From: JAVJST01 sp040219295
GTDB taxonomy: Bacteria; Pseudomonadota; Alphaproteobacteria; Rhodospirillales; Casp-alpha2
NCBI GenBank assembly: GCA_040219295.1
Contig: JAVJST010000009.1
Location: 1 to 63,625 of the forward strand
Direction of reading: 5' to 3'
DNA: 63,625 nt
This document shows positions 47,330 through 55,614 of this stretch, piece after piece. Both the position numbers and the translations under genes were made by a program. The stretch's first letter is position 1. The number at the start of each line of letters is the position of its first letter. The notes under the pieces were generated by a model, which saw only the letters and a list, made by a program, of their open reading frames with translations, was not told where the DNA came from and searched no databases.

Positions 47330-48304
47330 ATGTTCAACATATTTGGGAAAGTACTTCTCGCAGTCGCCGTTGCAATCTGTGTTTCAACAACTGCACAGGC
47401 TGAAGCATTGAAACTGGCGCACTCGACTTGGGTCGGGTACGGACCGTTCTACATCGCTCAGGAGAAAGGGTTCTTCGAGGAGGAAGGTGTCGAAATCGAA
47501 CTCACGATCATGGAAAACACGCCCCTCAAGATGGGCGCATTGATGGCCGGACGGATCGATCTGGTCGCGTCCACCGCCGATGAGTTCCCGACTTACATGC
47601 GGGACGGCACGCCCTTGAAGTACATCCTCGCCGTCGACAATTCGAACGGGGGCGACGGGGTCGTATCCCGCAAATCCATCAGCAGCGTCGCCGACCTGAA
47701 AGGCAAAACCGTTGCCTTTGAGGAAGGGTCGGTCTCCCAGTTCTTTATCAACGCGTTGTTACGGCGCGCCGGTCTCAACCAGGGCGATATTCAGATGGTC
47801 AACATGACCGCCACCGATGCCGGTGTCGCCTTCGCGGCGGATCGAGTCGACGCCGCCGTAACCTGGGAACCCCATCTCAGCCAAGGCGCCAACACCGAAC
47901 ACGGCCGCCTGCTGGTCAACAGTGCCGAGACGCCGGGTCTCATCGTCGATGTTGTCGCCGTACGAACCGATACTGCCGAGAAGCACGAGGCGGAACTGAA
48001 GGCCTTCGTCCGCGCTTGGCAGCGTGCGCTCGACTTCCTCGCAGAGAACCCTGACGAAGCCTACCAGATCATGGCTGACGGCGTCGGTGGCTGGCTCAAC
48101 GATCCGGGCGAGTTCAAGGCCGCCGCGTCAGGTATCGAGTATCTGGGCGTTGCCCGAAACCGCGAGATGTTCGGCACGCCGAACAATCCCGGCGTACTGG
48201 CAGATACTGTGTCGAACGCCATTGCGATCTGGACCGAACTCGGCCGCATCAAGGCTAGCGGTCTGTCGGCCGAGAACATTCTGGATACAAGTTACTTGAA
48301 CTGA
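47330..48304 (+). CDS. ABC transporter substrate-binding protein (NMT1/TauA-SsuA type)
   Basis: 324 residues from ATG 47330 with GGAGG just upstream. A signal peptide (to about AQAEA, residue 25) then an NMT1-like binding fold: KLAHSTWVGYGPFYIAQEKGFFEEEGVEIEL, VASTADEFPTYMRDGTPLKYI and AVTWEPHLSQG. With the permease and ATPase that follow it forms a nitrate/sulfonate/taurine-type importer. Since it lies in the ureohydrolase operon, the cargo is probably a guanidino compound or a precursor. Confidence 0.93.
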   Translation: MFNIFGKVLLAVAVAICVSTTAQAEALKLAHSTWVGYGPFYIAQEKGFFEEEGVEIELTIMENTPLKMGALMAGRIDLVASTADEFPTYMRDGTPLKYILAVDNSNGGDGVVSRKSISSVADLKGKTVAFEEGSVSQFFINALLRRAGLNQGDIQMVNMTATDAGVAFAADRVDAAVTWEPHLSQGANTEHGRLLVNSAETPGLIVDVVAVRTDTAEKHEAELKAFVRAWQRALDFLAENPDEAYQIMADGVGGWLNDPGEFKAAASGIEYLGVARNREMFGTPNNPGVLADTVSNAIAIWTELGRIKASGLSAENILDTSYLN

Positions 48305-48327
48305 CCGCACAGCCGGAGGACAGGATC

Positions 48328-49134
48328 ATGGCTAACGCGACTGTATTCGACCGATTGTTCACACCGAAGAAGCCCATTCCACGCGGTGTCGAGGTCGGAG
48401 CTGCCATCGTCGTCGCAGGCACGTTGTTAGCGGGATGGAGCGGCCTGACGTACAGCGGATATATCAGCTCTAGTTTCCTGCCGACACCGGGTGAGGTCTG
48501 GAAGTCATTTGTTCGCATGGCCTCGAACGGTACCTTGATCAAGCATACGGCTATCAGTCTTCAGGAAATCTATCTCGGCTTCTTCCTGTCCTCCGTGGTC
48601 GCGGTTCCGCTGGGAATCTTCATGGGCGGGTTTCGCATCGTTGCGGCGATGATCGAACCAATCGTCAATTTCATGCGCTACCTGCCCGTGACGTCGCTCA
48701 TCCCGCTCCTGATCTTGTGGATCGGGATCGGACTGGAAGAGAAGATTGCGGTTATCTTTCTCGGGACCTTCTTCCAGCAGATCGTTCTGGTGTCCGATGT
48801 CGCCCGTCAGGTGCACGAGGACCTGTTCAACGTTTCATATACGCTAGGGGCGAACCGGCGCCAGATCGTCATGCGGGTGCTGGTCCCGGCGACGATGCCG
48901 GGCGTCCTCGATACCCTGCGCGTCACCATGGGCTGGGCCTGGACTTTCCTCGTCGTCGCCGAACTCGTCGCCGCCAATGCCGGCCTTGGCTACATGATTC
49001 TCCAGGCCATGCGCGGGCTCGATCCGGCCGCCATCTTCGTCGGTATTTTCGTCATCGGCGTTCTCGGCCTGTTGACCGACCTGGCATTCAAATGGATCAA
49101 GAATGCCTCAATGCCGTGGACCCACGCGCGCTGA
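48328..49134 (+). CDS. ABC transporter permease (SsuC/TauC type)
   Basis: 268 residues with six predicted TM helices and the BPD_transp_1 coupling segment (EDLFNVSYTLGANRRQIVMRVLVPATMPGVLDTLRVTMGWAWTFLVVAELV). Preceded by GGAGGACAGGATC. Part of the importer with the binding protein 23 bases upstream and the ATPase 25 bases downstream. Confidence 0.93.
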   Translation: MANATVFDRLFTPKKPIPRGVEVGAAIVVAGTLLAGWSGLTYSGYISSSFLPTPGEVWKSFVRMASNGTLIKHTAISLQEIYLGFFLSSVVAVPLGIFMGGFRIVAAMIEPIVNFMRYLPVTSLIPLLILWIGIGLEEKIAVIFLGTFFQQIVLVSDVARQVHEDLFNVSYTLGANRRQIVMRVLVPATMPGVLDTLRVTMGWAWTFLVVAELVAANAGLGYMILQAMRGLDPAAIFVGIFVIGVLGLLTDLAFKWIKNASMPWTHAR

Positions 49135-49159
49135 CCTCATCGAGAAAAGGAATAGGACA

Positions 49160-49942
49160 ATGGGTGAAGTACAGATCGATAACGTCTCGCTCCGCTTCAA
49201 TACGCGCCGTGCCGGCACGGTCATCGCATTGGAGACACTCTCGATGACCATCCCCGACAAGCAGTTCGCAGTCATTGTCGGACCGTCCGGGTGCGGCAAG
49301 TCTAGTCTTCTCGATCTGGTGGCCGGTTTGAAGGATGTGTCGGACGGGCACTGCTCAGTCGACGGACGCGGCGTCTCCAAGCCTGGCTCCGACCGGGGCA
49401 TGGTCCCGCAGAGTTATTCGCTGTTTCCGTGGCTCACGGTTCAGAAGAACGTCGAGTTCGGTCTCTCCCTTTCCGGCATGCCCAAGGCGCAGCGTTTTGA
49501 TCGTGCGAATTACTACGTCGATGCGGTCGGTCTTCAGGCGTTTCGGGATGCCTACCCGAGCCAACTGTCCGGCGGCATGAAACAGCGCGTGGCGATCGCG
49601 CGAGCACTCGCCGTGAACCCGGAGGTCCTGCTAATGGATGAACCGTTCGGGGCGCTCGACAGCCAGACGCGTTCGGTCATGCAAGAGCTTCTGCTCGACA
49701 TCTGGGAGAAGGAGCAGAAGACCGTCTTGTTCGTGACCCACGATATCGACGAGGCGTTGTTTCTGGGGGATGTCGTCTATGTGATGTCGGCTCGCCCCGG
49801 GCGGATCATCGACACGATCGACGTCGATCTTGACCGCCCGCGCGACTACGAGGTCGTTACGAGCGAGCATTTCATCGAGATGAAACGCCGCATCATCGGA
49901 AGCCTTCATGCCGAGGTCAACAAGGCCATGACCATGAACTGA
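49160..49942 (+). CDS. ABC transporter ATPase (SsuB/TauB type)
   Basis: 260 residues: Walker A GPSGCGKSS, Q-loop VPQSYSLFPWLT, signature LSGGMKQR, Walker B VLLMDEPFGALDS, switch His in FVTHDIDEAL. ATG 49160 is taken rather than the longer frame because AATAGGACA precedes it and the beta-strand start VQIDNVSLRF fits the family. Completes the first importer. Confidence 0.93.
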   Translation: MGEVQIDNVSLRFNTRRAGTVIALETLSMTIPDKQFAVIVGPSGCGKSSLLDLVAGLKDVSDGHCSVDGRGVSKPGSDRGMVPQSYSLFPWLTVQKNVEFGLSLSGMPKAQRFDRANYYVDAVGLQAFRDAYPSQLSGGMKQRVAIARALAVNPEVLLMDEPFGALDSQTRSVMQELLLDIWEKEQKTVLFVTHDIDEALFLGDVVYVMSARPGRIIDTIDVDLDRPRDYEVVTSEHFIEMKRRIIGSLHAEVNKAMTMN

Positions 49943-50016
49943 CCGGTCGCTCCGTTCGACCTGCCGGAATTCGTCATGGACAGGCACCTTCGGATGGGGT
50001 GCGACAGGAGTTCAAG

Positions 50017-51690
50017 ATGGTGGAGAGATACGATTACATCGTGGTTGGAGCAGGGTCCGCCGGTTGTGTCCTGGCGAACCGCCTGACCGAAGACCTGGAC
50101 GTCTCCGTTCTGGTTCTGGAGTACGGCGGCAGCGACCGGAGCATTCTCATTCAAATGCCCTCGGCCTTCTCGATCCCGATGAATACGAAGAAGTACAACT
50201 GGCGATACGAGACAGAGCCAGAGCCGCACCTCGACGGACGGCGAATCCATTGTCCGCGAGGGAAGGTCTTGGGCGGATCGTCTTCGATCAACGGCCTGGT
50301 TTACATCCGCGGTCACGCCTATGACTTCGACGAATGGGAGGAACTTGGCGCGCGCGGTTGGGGCTATCGCAATTGCTTGCCCTATTTTCGCAAGTCGGAG
50401 TCCTGCAAATCTGGCGGCGATGCCTATCGGGGCGACGACGGCCCACTGCACACCTGCAACGGCAACGACATGGCCAACCCGCTGTACCGCGCCTTCATCG
50501 AAGCCGGCAACGAAGCCGGATACATCAGGACCGAGGACTGCAACGGGCACATGCAGGAGGGCTTCGGCCCGATGCACATGACCGTCAAGGACGGTGTACG
50601 TTGGTCGACGGCAAACGCCTATCTGCGTCCGGCGATGAGCCGGCCGAACCTCCGCGTCGTTACCAGGGCATTCACGCGGACCATCGCACTCGACGGGAAA
50701 CGCGCGATCGGCGTGGAATACGAGAGGAACGGGCGTCGGCACGTTGCATACTGCAAGCGTGAGGTTCTAGTCGCCTCGGGGCCCATTGGCTCGCCGCATC
50801 TGCTACAACGATCGGGCATCGGTTCCGGCAACACATTGCGCCATGCGGGAATTGAGGTCGCCCACGACCTTCCCGGTGTCGGCGAGAACCTGCAGGACCA
50901 CGCGGAGATCTACATCCAGTACAAATGCAAGCAGCCAATAACTCTCAACGGCCGGATGGATCCGCTCAGCAAACTGATGATCGGATTGCGGTGGATACTG
51001 TTCAAGGACGGTCTTGGCGCGACTAACCATTTCGAGTCGTGCGGATTCATCCGGTCAGAAGCCGGATTGCGTTGGCCCGATATTCAGTTTCATTTTCTTC
51101 CGGCAGCAATGCGGTATGACGGCAAAAAGCCGATCAGTGGGCACGGCTTCATGGCCCTGACGGGACCGAACAAGCCGAAGAGTCGTGGCTACGTCCGTGC
51201 CCGTTCCGCGGACCCCTACGACAAACCACGCATCCGTTTCAACTATCTTGAACGCGAAGAGGATCGCGACGGTTTCCGCCGGTGCGTTCGCCTCACGCGT
51301 GAGATCATGGCACAACCGGCGATGGACCCCTACGCCGACGGTGAAATTGCCCCCGGGCCCGACGTCATATCGGATGATGAAATCGATACGTTCGTGCGCG
51401 AGAACCTGGAAAGCACTTATCATCCTTGCGGCACTTGCCGGATGGGCGAGGACGACATGGCGGTCGTCGACTCCAACTTGCGCGTGCGCGGTATGTTCGG
51501 CTTGCGGGTTATCGATTCCTCCGTGTTTCCGACGGAGCCCAACGGCAACCTGAACGCGCCCACGATCATGTTGGCGGAACGTGCTTCGGACTTGGTTCGC
51601 GGCCGACCGACGCTCCCGGCATCGAACGTCGAGATCGGCCTGGCGCCTGGTTGGGAGAGCAGGCAACGGACCGGAGAGCCCGTTCGCTAA
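50017..51690 (+). CDS. GMC-family oxidoreductase (choline dehydrogenase-like)
   Basis: 557 residues from ATG 50017 (AGGAG upstream). FAD Rossmann motif DYIVVGAGSAGCVLANRL, GMC signature GKVLGGSSSINGLVYIRGHAYDFDEWEELG, second signature ASGPIGSPHLLQRSGIG, active-site His in STYHPCGTCRMG and NLNAPTIMLAERASD. It oxidises a primary alcohol with FAD; BetA-like enzymes act on choline. In this operon the substrate is more likely an amino- or guanidino-alcohol, by context. Last gene of the operon; an IS1182-type element begins 100 bases downstream. Confidence 0.9.
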   Translation: MVERYDYIVVGAGSAGCVLANRLTEDLDVSVLVLEYGGSDRSILIQMPSAFSIPMNTKKYNWRYETEPEPHLDGRRIHCPRGKVLGGSSSINGLVYIRGHAYDFDEWEELGARGWGYRNCLPYFRKSESCKSGGDAYRGDDGPLHTCNGNDMANPLYRAFIEAGNEAGYIRTEDCNGHMQEGFGPMHMTVKDGVRWSTANAYLRPAMSRPNLRVVTRAFTRTIALDGKRAIGVEYERNGRRHVAYCKREVLVASGPIGSPHLLQRSGIGSGNTLRHAGIEVAHDLPGVGENLQDHAEIYIQYKCKQPITLNGRMDPLSKLMIGLRWILFKDGLGATNHFESCGFIRSEAGLRWPDIQFHFLPAAMRYDGKKPISGHGFMALTGPNKPKSRGYVRARSADPYDKPRIRFNYLEREEDRDGFRRCVRLTREIMAQPAMDPYADGEIAPGPDVISDDEIDTFVRENLESTYHPCGTCRMGEDDMAVVDSNLRVRGMFGLRVIDSSVFPTEPNGNLNAPTIMLAERASDLVRGRPTLPASNVEIGLAPGWESRQRTGEPVR

Positions 51691-51790
51691 GCAGAAGGAA
51701 CGTCGACCTGCAAACAGAAATCAGCCTGAAAGCTCTCACGACCCGTGCATTGCCTCTGGCGTAGTCTCTCCTGCCTGGAAACTTCCGATG

Positions 51791-51814
51791 TTGGCTGAGG
51801 CTGTTGAAAAACTC
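51791..51814 (+). repeat. Left terminal inverted repeat of the IS1182-type element
   Basis: 24 bases with core GGCTGTTGAAAAACTC, an exact inverted match to 53356-53379. GGCTGTTGAAAAAC ends are typical of the family. Confidence 0.88.
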
Positions 51815-51834
51815 GCTGTGAAGCTTGTTTCCAG

Positions 51835-51866
51835 TGTCCGCTATTAACAGTAGCGGACATTTTCTT
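51835..51866 (+). terminator. Hairpin followed by T-rich tail inside the IS left end
   Basis: TGTCCGCTA (51835-51843) pairs with TAGCGGACA (51851-51859) around a 7-base loop, followed by TTTTCTTT. It could stop transcription entering the IS from the GMC operon. The TGTCCGCT...AGCGGACA stem is shared with a dispersed palindrome elsewhere in the window. Confidence 0.55.
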
Positions 51867-51935
51867 TCCGCCTCGGCGAGATGCCTTGGCGGGTTTTGGT
51901 CTCGTCTCGTTGTGTCGTCGTTCGTCGGTCATGGT

Positions 51936-53294
51936 TCATGCGCAGGCTGACCTCGGCGGTGGTATGGCGGCGAGCTTGGCGAGGCGCTTCAGGTTCTGAA
52001 TGGTGGCGGTGAGCAGGAACTCGTCTGTCGCGCCAGTCAGCCCCCTCAGCCTCAGGCGCGTCATGCCGAGGGTTCTCTTGGCCTCGCCGAACAAGGTCTC
52101 GATCCTCTTTCTCCTGACCGACGAGTTGTTGTACGCCTCCGATCCCATCAGGGCGCGGGCCTGGTCTCTGGCGGCCTCGTTCACATCACGCGGCAGCTTG
52201 CGCGATGGCGCGTTTGGACAGCACTTGTGCTTCATGGGACACGGATCGCAGTCGCGCTTCGATGCCCGGTAGAGCAATGTCTTGCCGTCGTGAACGGTGC
52301 CGGTGGTCTTGAGAGCATTGCCGCCCGGGCACCCATAGACATCGTTCTCTTCGTCGTAGCGGAAGTCGTCTCGCGAGAACGTCCCGTCGTCACGCTTGCC
52401 CTTATCCCACACCGGAATATGCGGCTCGATCCCCTGGTCGGCGAGCCAGCCCAACATCTCACCCGTGCCGTAGGCGACGTCGCCGGCAATGTGGTTCGGC
52501 TTGATGCCAAAGCGGTCTTCGGTGCGCTCCAGCATGGCCTCTGTGGCATCGACCTCCTTGGTGATGCGCGTCGGTGTCGCCTCCACGTCCACGATGACCG
52601 CGTGATCCATGTCGATCAGGTAGTTGAGGCTGTAGCCGAACATCACCTTGTTGCGACCCCGCGTGGTCCATGCGGCTGCCGGATCGACCGGCGACATCGC
52701 CTTGGGCCTCTGTTTGGGATTGGTAGGCGGGTTGTCGCCTTCGAGCGCCGACAGATACTCCCAGACCGCTCGGGTCGATCGCTGTTCGTCCGTCCAGGTG
52801 ATCTCAGAGCCTTCGATCCGCTGGAAGCGGCTGGCATCCGCCTCAATCACCGAGGCATCGACGGCGAAGCCTTCACCGCCGACAAGGCCTGCCTCCATGC
52901 AGCGCCGGACGACCGTCTCGAACACGGATCGGAACAGATCGCTGTCCCTGAACCGGCCATGCCGGTTGACCGAGAACGTCGAGTGATCCGGCACACGATC
53001 CTCCAGCCCCAGACGGCAGAACCAGCGGTACGCCAGATTGACCCGCACCTCCTCGCACAACCGGCGCTCCGAGCGGATCGAATAGCAGTAGCCCACCAGC
53101 AGCATGCGGATCATCAGTTCGGGACAGATCGAGGGACGGCCCGTGTGGCTGTAGAAAGGCCTTAGCTCTTTCCGCAACCAATCCAGATCGAGTACCGTGT
53201 CGATCCGCCGCAGCAAATGATCCCGTGGAACCATCTCTTCGAGATCAAACGCGTAGAACAGCCGGTCCTGATCCCCGCAACGCTCGCCCATCAT
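51936..53294 (-). CDS. IS1182-family transposase
   Basis: 452 residues: N-terminal DUF772-type region (RHLLRRIDTVLDLDWLRKELRPFYSHTGRPSICPELMIRMLLVGY), DDE core (Asp in FAVDASVIEADASR, Asp in HIAGDVAYGTGEM, Glu in RKRIETLFGEAKRTLGMTRLRLRG) and a Cys cluster (RDCDPCPMKHKCCPNAPSR) typical of the family. Complete and apparently functional. Located inside the inverted repeats. Confidence 0.93.
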   Translation of the reverse strand: MMGERCGDQDRLFYAFDLEEMVPRDHLLRRIDTVLDLDWLRKELRPFYSHTGRPSICPELMIRMLLVGYCYSIRSERRLCEEVRVNLAYRWFCRLGLEDRVPDHSTFSVNRHGRFRDSDLFRSVFETVVRRCMEAGLVGGEGFAVDASVIEADASRFQRIEGSEITWTDEQRSTRAVWEYLSALEGDNPPTNPKQRPKAMSPVDPAAAWTTRGRNKVMFGYSLNYLIDMDHAVIVDVEATPTRITKEVDATEAMLERTEDRFGIKPNHIAGDVAYGTGEMLGWLADQGIEPHIPVWDKGKRDDGTFSRDDFRYDEENDVYGCPGGNALKTTGTVHDGKTLLYRASKRDCDPCPMKHKCCPNAPSRKLPRDVNEAARDQARALMGSEAYNNSSVRRKRIETLFGEAKRTLGMTRLRLRGLTGATDEFLLTATIQNLKRLAKLAAIPPPRSACA

Positions 53295-53355
53295 CGTTCA
53301 GCCCTCCCGAATCATCGGGAAAACTGAATCACGCCATCAAAACCCGAACAACGGA

Positions 53356-53379
53356 GAGTTTTTCAACAGCCTCAGCCAA
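53356..53379 (-). repeat. Right terminal inverted repeat of the IS1182-type element
   Basis: Exact inverted copy of 51791-51814. The 217 bases from here to 53596 hold no gene I can support. Confidence 0.88.
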
Positions 53380-53596
53380 GAGCGGAACCTTCCCGTCCCG
53401 GTTGATAGCATTTATGCCCGTACCCTTCGGCGATATGTCGTTGACGTCCGTACGGAACCTTAGCGATGCATTAAATTCAGAGCGTTGTGGGTTTCATCGC
53501 CATATCCGCGTAACCGCCGCTACCTGAAACTGGTTTAGGCGAGGCTTTGAAACTAAGGTCACCTGGATGGCAAGACACGTCTGTCAAAATGACCAA

Positions 53597-54310
53597 TCAA
53601 CCTAGGTATGGTGCTAACTCATGTAATGCCAACCCACCGCCGAACACGATTGCAGCACAGCCGGCGGCAATCCGGATACAATCGGGCGCCCACCGCATTC
53701 GGTTTAGACTCCGCAGCGGCATGGCGATGGCGCCGGTAAGCGTCGCCATGCCGACAATCGAACCGAGACCGAATGCGACCACGTAGGAGATCGCCATCGC
53801 CGTATCCCCGGTCGACGCGACGACGAGAACCATCAGCGCCGCCGAACCGGCAATGCCGTGGGTCATGCCAATCGCCAGTGACGTAAGCGACCCATGAGCG
53901 CGGTGGCTGTAATGCGAGGCCGTCTCGGCTTTATGCGGTTTGGTGGATACCGTGGCCGAAGCGTGGGTATGGAAATGTACGACACCGTCTCGGTGGCGAT
54001 GTAACGTGAACCGCGTCCCGTGCCGGATCTGACGATAGATCAATCGCATCCCCAATGCGGCGACCAGGAGACCGACCGCCAGTTCCATGACATGGCCGAA
54101 TTCCTCGCTGATCTCAGCGCCGAGAGCCAATGCGCCGACGACGCAGACCACGATCGTCAGCATATGGCCTAACGCCCAAACGACACCATGCCCGAGCACG
54201 CGCCGAGCGGAACGCTCCTCGGCGACCATCGTCGACACCGCGGCAACGTGATCGGCCTCGAGTGCGTGCTGGAACCCAACAATCAATCCAATGATCATGA
54301 CGGATGTCAT
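53597..54310 (-). CDS. Nickel/cobalt-type membrane permease (NiCoT/UreH-like)
   Basis: 237 residues, about six TM helices. Near the N-terminus is HALEADH, the HX4DH metal signature of NiCoT permeases (His15, Asp20, His21). The central loop (about 103-140) is His-rich (HRHRDGVVHFHTHA, HYSHRAHG), as expected for a metal-capturing loop. GGAGGG precedes the ATG. It lies 31 bases after the GdmH-type hydrolase on the same strand. Since GdmH-type enzymes need Ni2+, the permease most likely feeds that enzyme. Confidence 0.9.
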   Translation of the reverse strand: MTSVMIIGLIVGFQHALEADHVAAVSTMVAEERSARRVLGHGVVWALGHMLTIVVCVVGALALGAEISEEFGHVMELAVGLLVAALGMRLIYRQIRHGTRFTLHRHRDGVVHFHTHASATVSTKPHKAETASHYSHRAHGSLTSLAIGMTHGIAGSAALMVLVVASTGDTAMAISYVVAFGLGSIVGMATLTGAIAMPLRSLNRMRWAPDCIRIAAGCAAIVFGGGLALHELAPYLG

Positions 54311-54341
54311 GTTCGACCCTCCTGCGATTACACGCCAACGG

Positions 54342-55529
54342 TCACGCCGGCCGCATCACCTTGTCACGGTGCCCGAGCTTGCCTTCGGTCACCATCGTGC
54401 CGATGGTGTCGAGAATAACCCTGCAGGCGAGCTGGGAGGTGTTGTCGTTGACGTCATAAGGCGGCGATACCTCGACGACTTCCATAGCGCACAGGCCTTC
54501 GCGGGCAATCAGCCGCACCATCTCGAGCGCCTCGCGCGGGGTGAAGCCGCCCGGTTCAGGCGTCCCCGTGCCTGGCGCGTAGCCCGGGTCGATCGAGTCG
54601 ATATCGAACGACAGGTACACGGCCTTGGCATCCTTCCAGGCCAGTTCCAACGCCATCTCAGCCGTGCCCTGAATGCCGAGTTCCTCGAAGTCCTTCATCG
54701 TGATGACACTGGTACCCCGATCCCGCGCAACTTCGGAACCCGGACGGTTGCCGTACCAGCCGCCGATGCCGATCTGCACGAGGTTTTTCGGCGGGCAGTT
54801 CGACAGCCCCACATCGTGCATGTGGCTGTGATGCTGGTGCGCCTTGTGGTGATCGACGCTTTCGTGGTTGTTCGTCGTCCAGTACCACGGCGTCGTGTGC
54901 ATGCGTTCATCCATATCGATATCCTGGGTATCCAGATGCCGGTCGAAATGAATGATGCCGACGTTGCCGTCGATGTGTGGCGCGACCCCTCGGACATTGG
55001 GATAGCCGAGGCTGTGGTCACCGCCGCAAATGATCGGAAACGCGCCCGACTGATAAATATGCGAGATGCCCTTGGTGACCTGATCGAAGGTCTTCTCGAT
55101 GTTGCCCGGAATGACGAAAATGTCGCCGGCATCGCAGAGATCGAGTTCCTCGAACAGATCGACCGCGCCGTCGACGCAGTAGCCATCGTATACTGCTGAA
55201 ATCCGGCGAACGCCCTGGGGTCCAAAACGGGTCCCCGGTCGATACGTCGTTCCCGTATCGAACGGCACGCCGACAAACGCCGCCTCGTAATTGCCAACCT
55301 CGCGGATGTCCTCGCAGTAAGGTGTCTTCATGAAAGTGTTGATGCCCGCGAATGCCGGCAGATGCCCGCGACTGAAGTTGGAGATTGTGCGATCATTAAT
55401 CGACTCCGCCGCCTCTAACCCAAGCTCCAATCCACGTTCGATCTCCTTCTCCTGCTTCGTCTGGGAGATACGCTCAAGTCGTTTCAGGTTGCGGTTACCC
55501 CGCAGTTCGCCGGTTTTCGGATCAGGCAT
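54342..55529 (-). CDS. gdmH: Guanidine hydrolase (GdmH-type ureohydrolase)
   Basis: 395 residues, longer than agmatinases because of an N-terminal extension (about 1-80), as in cyanobacterial GdmH. Metal ligands: His172 (GGDHSLG), Asp196/His198/Asp200 in HFDRHLDTQ, Asp309/Asp311 (SFDIDSIDPGYAPGTG). DRHxDTQ in place of DAHxD and the C-terminal VVEVSPPYDVNDNTSQLACRVILDT fit GdmH, a Ni2+ enzyme that splits free guanidine to urea and ammonia. Residues 221-240 form a His-rich insert (eight His, HHKAHQHHSHMH) that I do not recall in cyanobacterial GdmH. Neighbours are a nickel permease and an NMT1-type ABC importer, the expected context. Assignment from memory of the family; not aligned. Confidence 0.82.
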   Translation of the reverse strand: MPDPKTGELRGNRNLKRLERISQTKQEKEIERGLELGLEAAESINDRTISNFSRGHLPAFAGINTFMKTPYCEDIREVGNYEAAFVGVPFDTGTTYRPGTRFGPQGVRRISAVYDGYCVDGAVDLFEELDLCDAGDIFVIPGNIEKTFDQVTKGISHIYQSGAFPIICGGDHSLGYPNVRGVAPHIDGNVGIIHFDRHLDTQDIDMDERMHTTPWYWTTNNHESVDHHKAHQHHSHMHDVGLSNCPPKNLVQIGIGGWYGNRPGSEVARDRGTSVITMKDFEELGIQGTAEMALELAWKDAKAVYLSFDIDSIDPGYAPGTGTPEPGGFTPREALEMVRLIAREGLCAMEVVEVSPPYDVNDNTSQLACRVILDTIGTMVTEGKLGHRDKVMRPA

Positions 55530-55614
55530 TTCTTGTCCTCATGGTTTAGATCTTGGGTGTTGGGAGGCAGGTATAGTCCGGCACCGCACCCGAGGGGCGC
55601 GGTGCCAGATCGGG

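Larger units (their letters stand above)
51791..53379 (-). mobile_element. IS1182-type insertion sequence
   Basis: 1589 bp between perfect 24-bp inverted repeats (51791-51814, beginning TTGGCTGAGGCTG; 53356-53379). The element proper probably ends at GAGGCTGTTGAAAAACTC; the outer TTGGCT/AGCCAA being also complementary means insertion into a palindrome or a longer end. It carries one transposase gene and separates the two guanidino operons. Confidence 0.88.
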
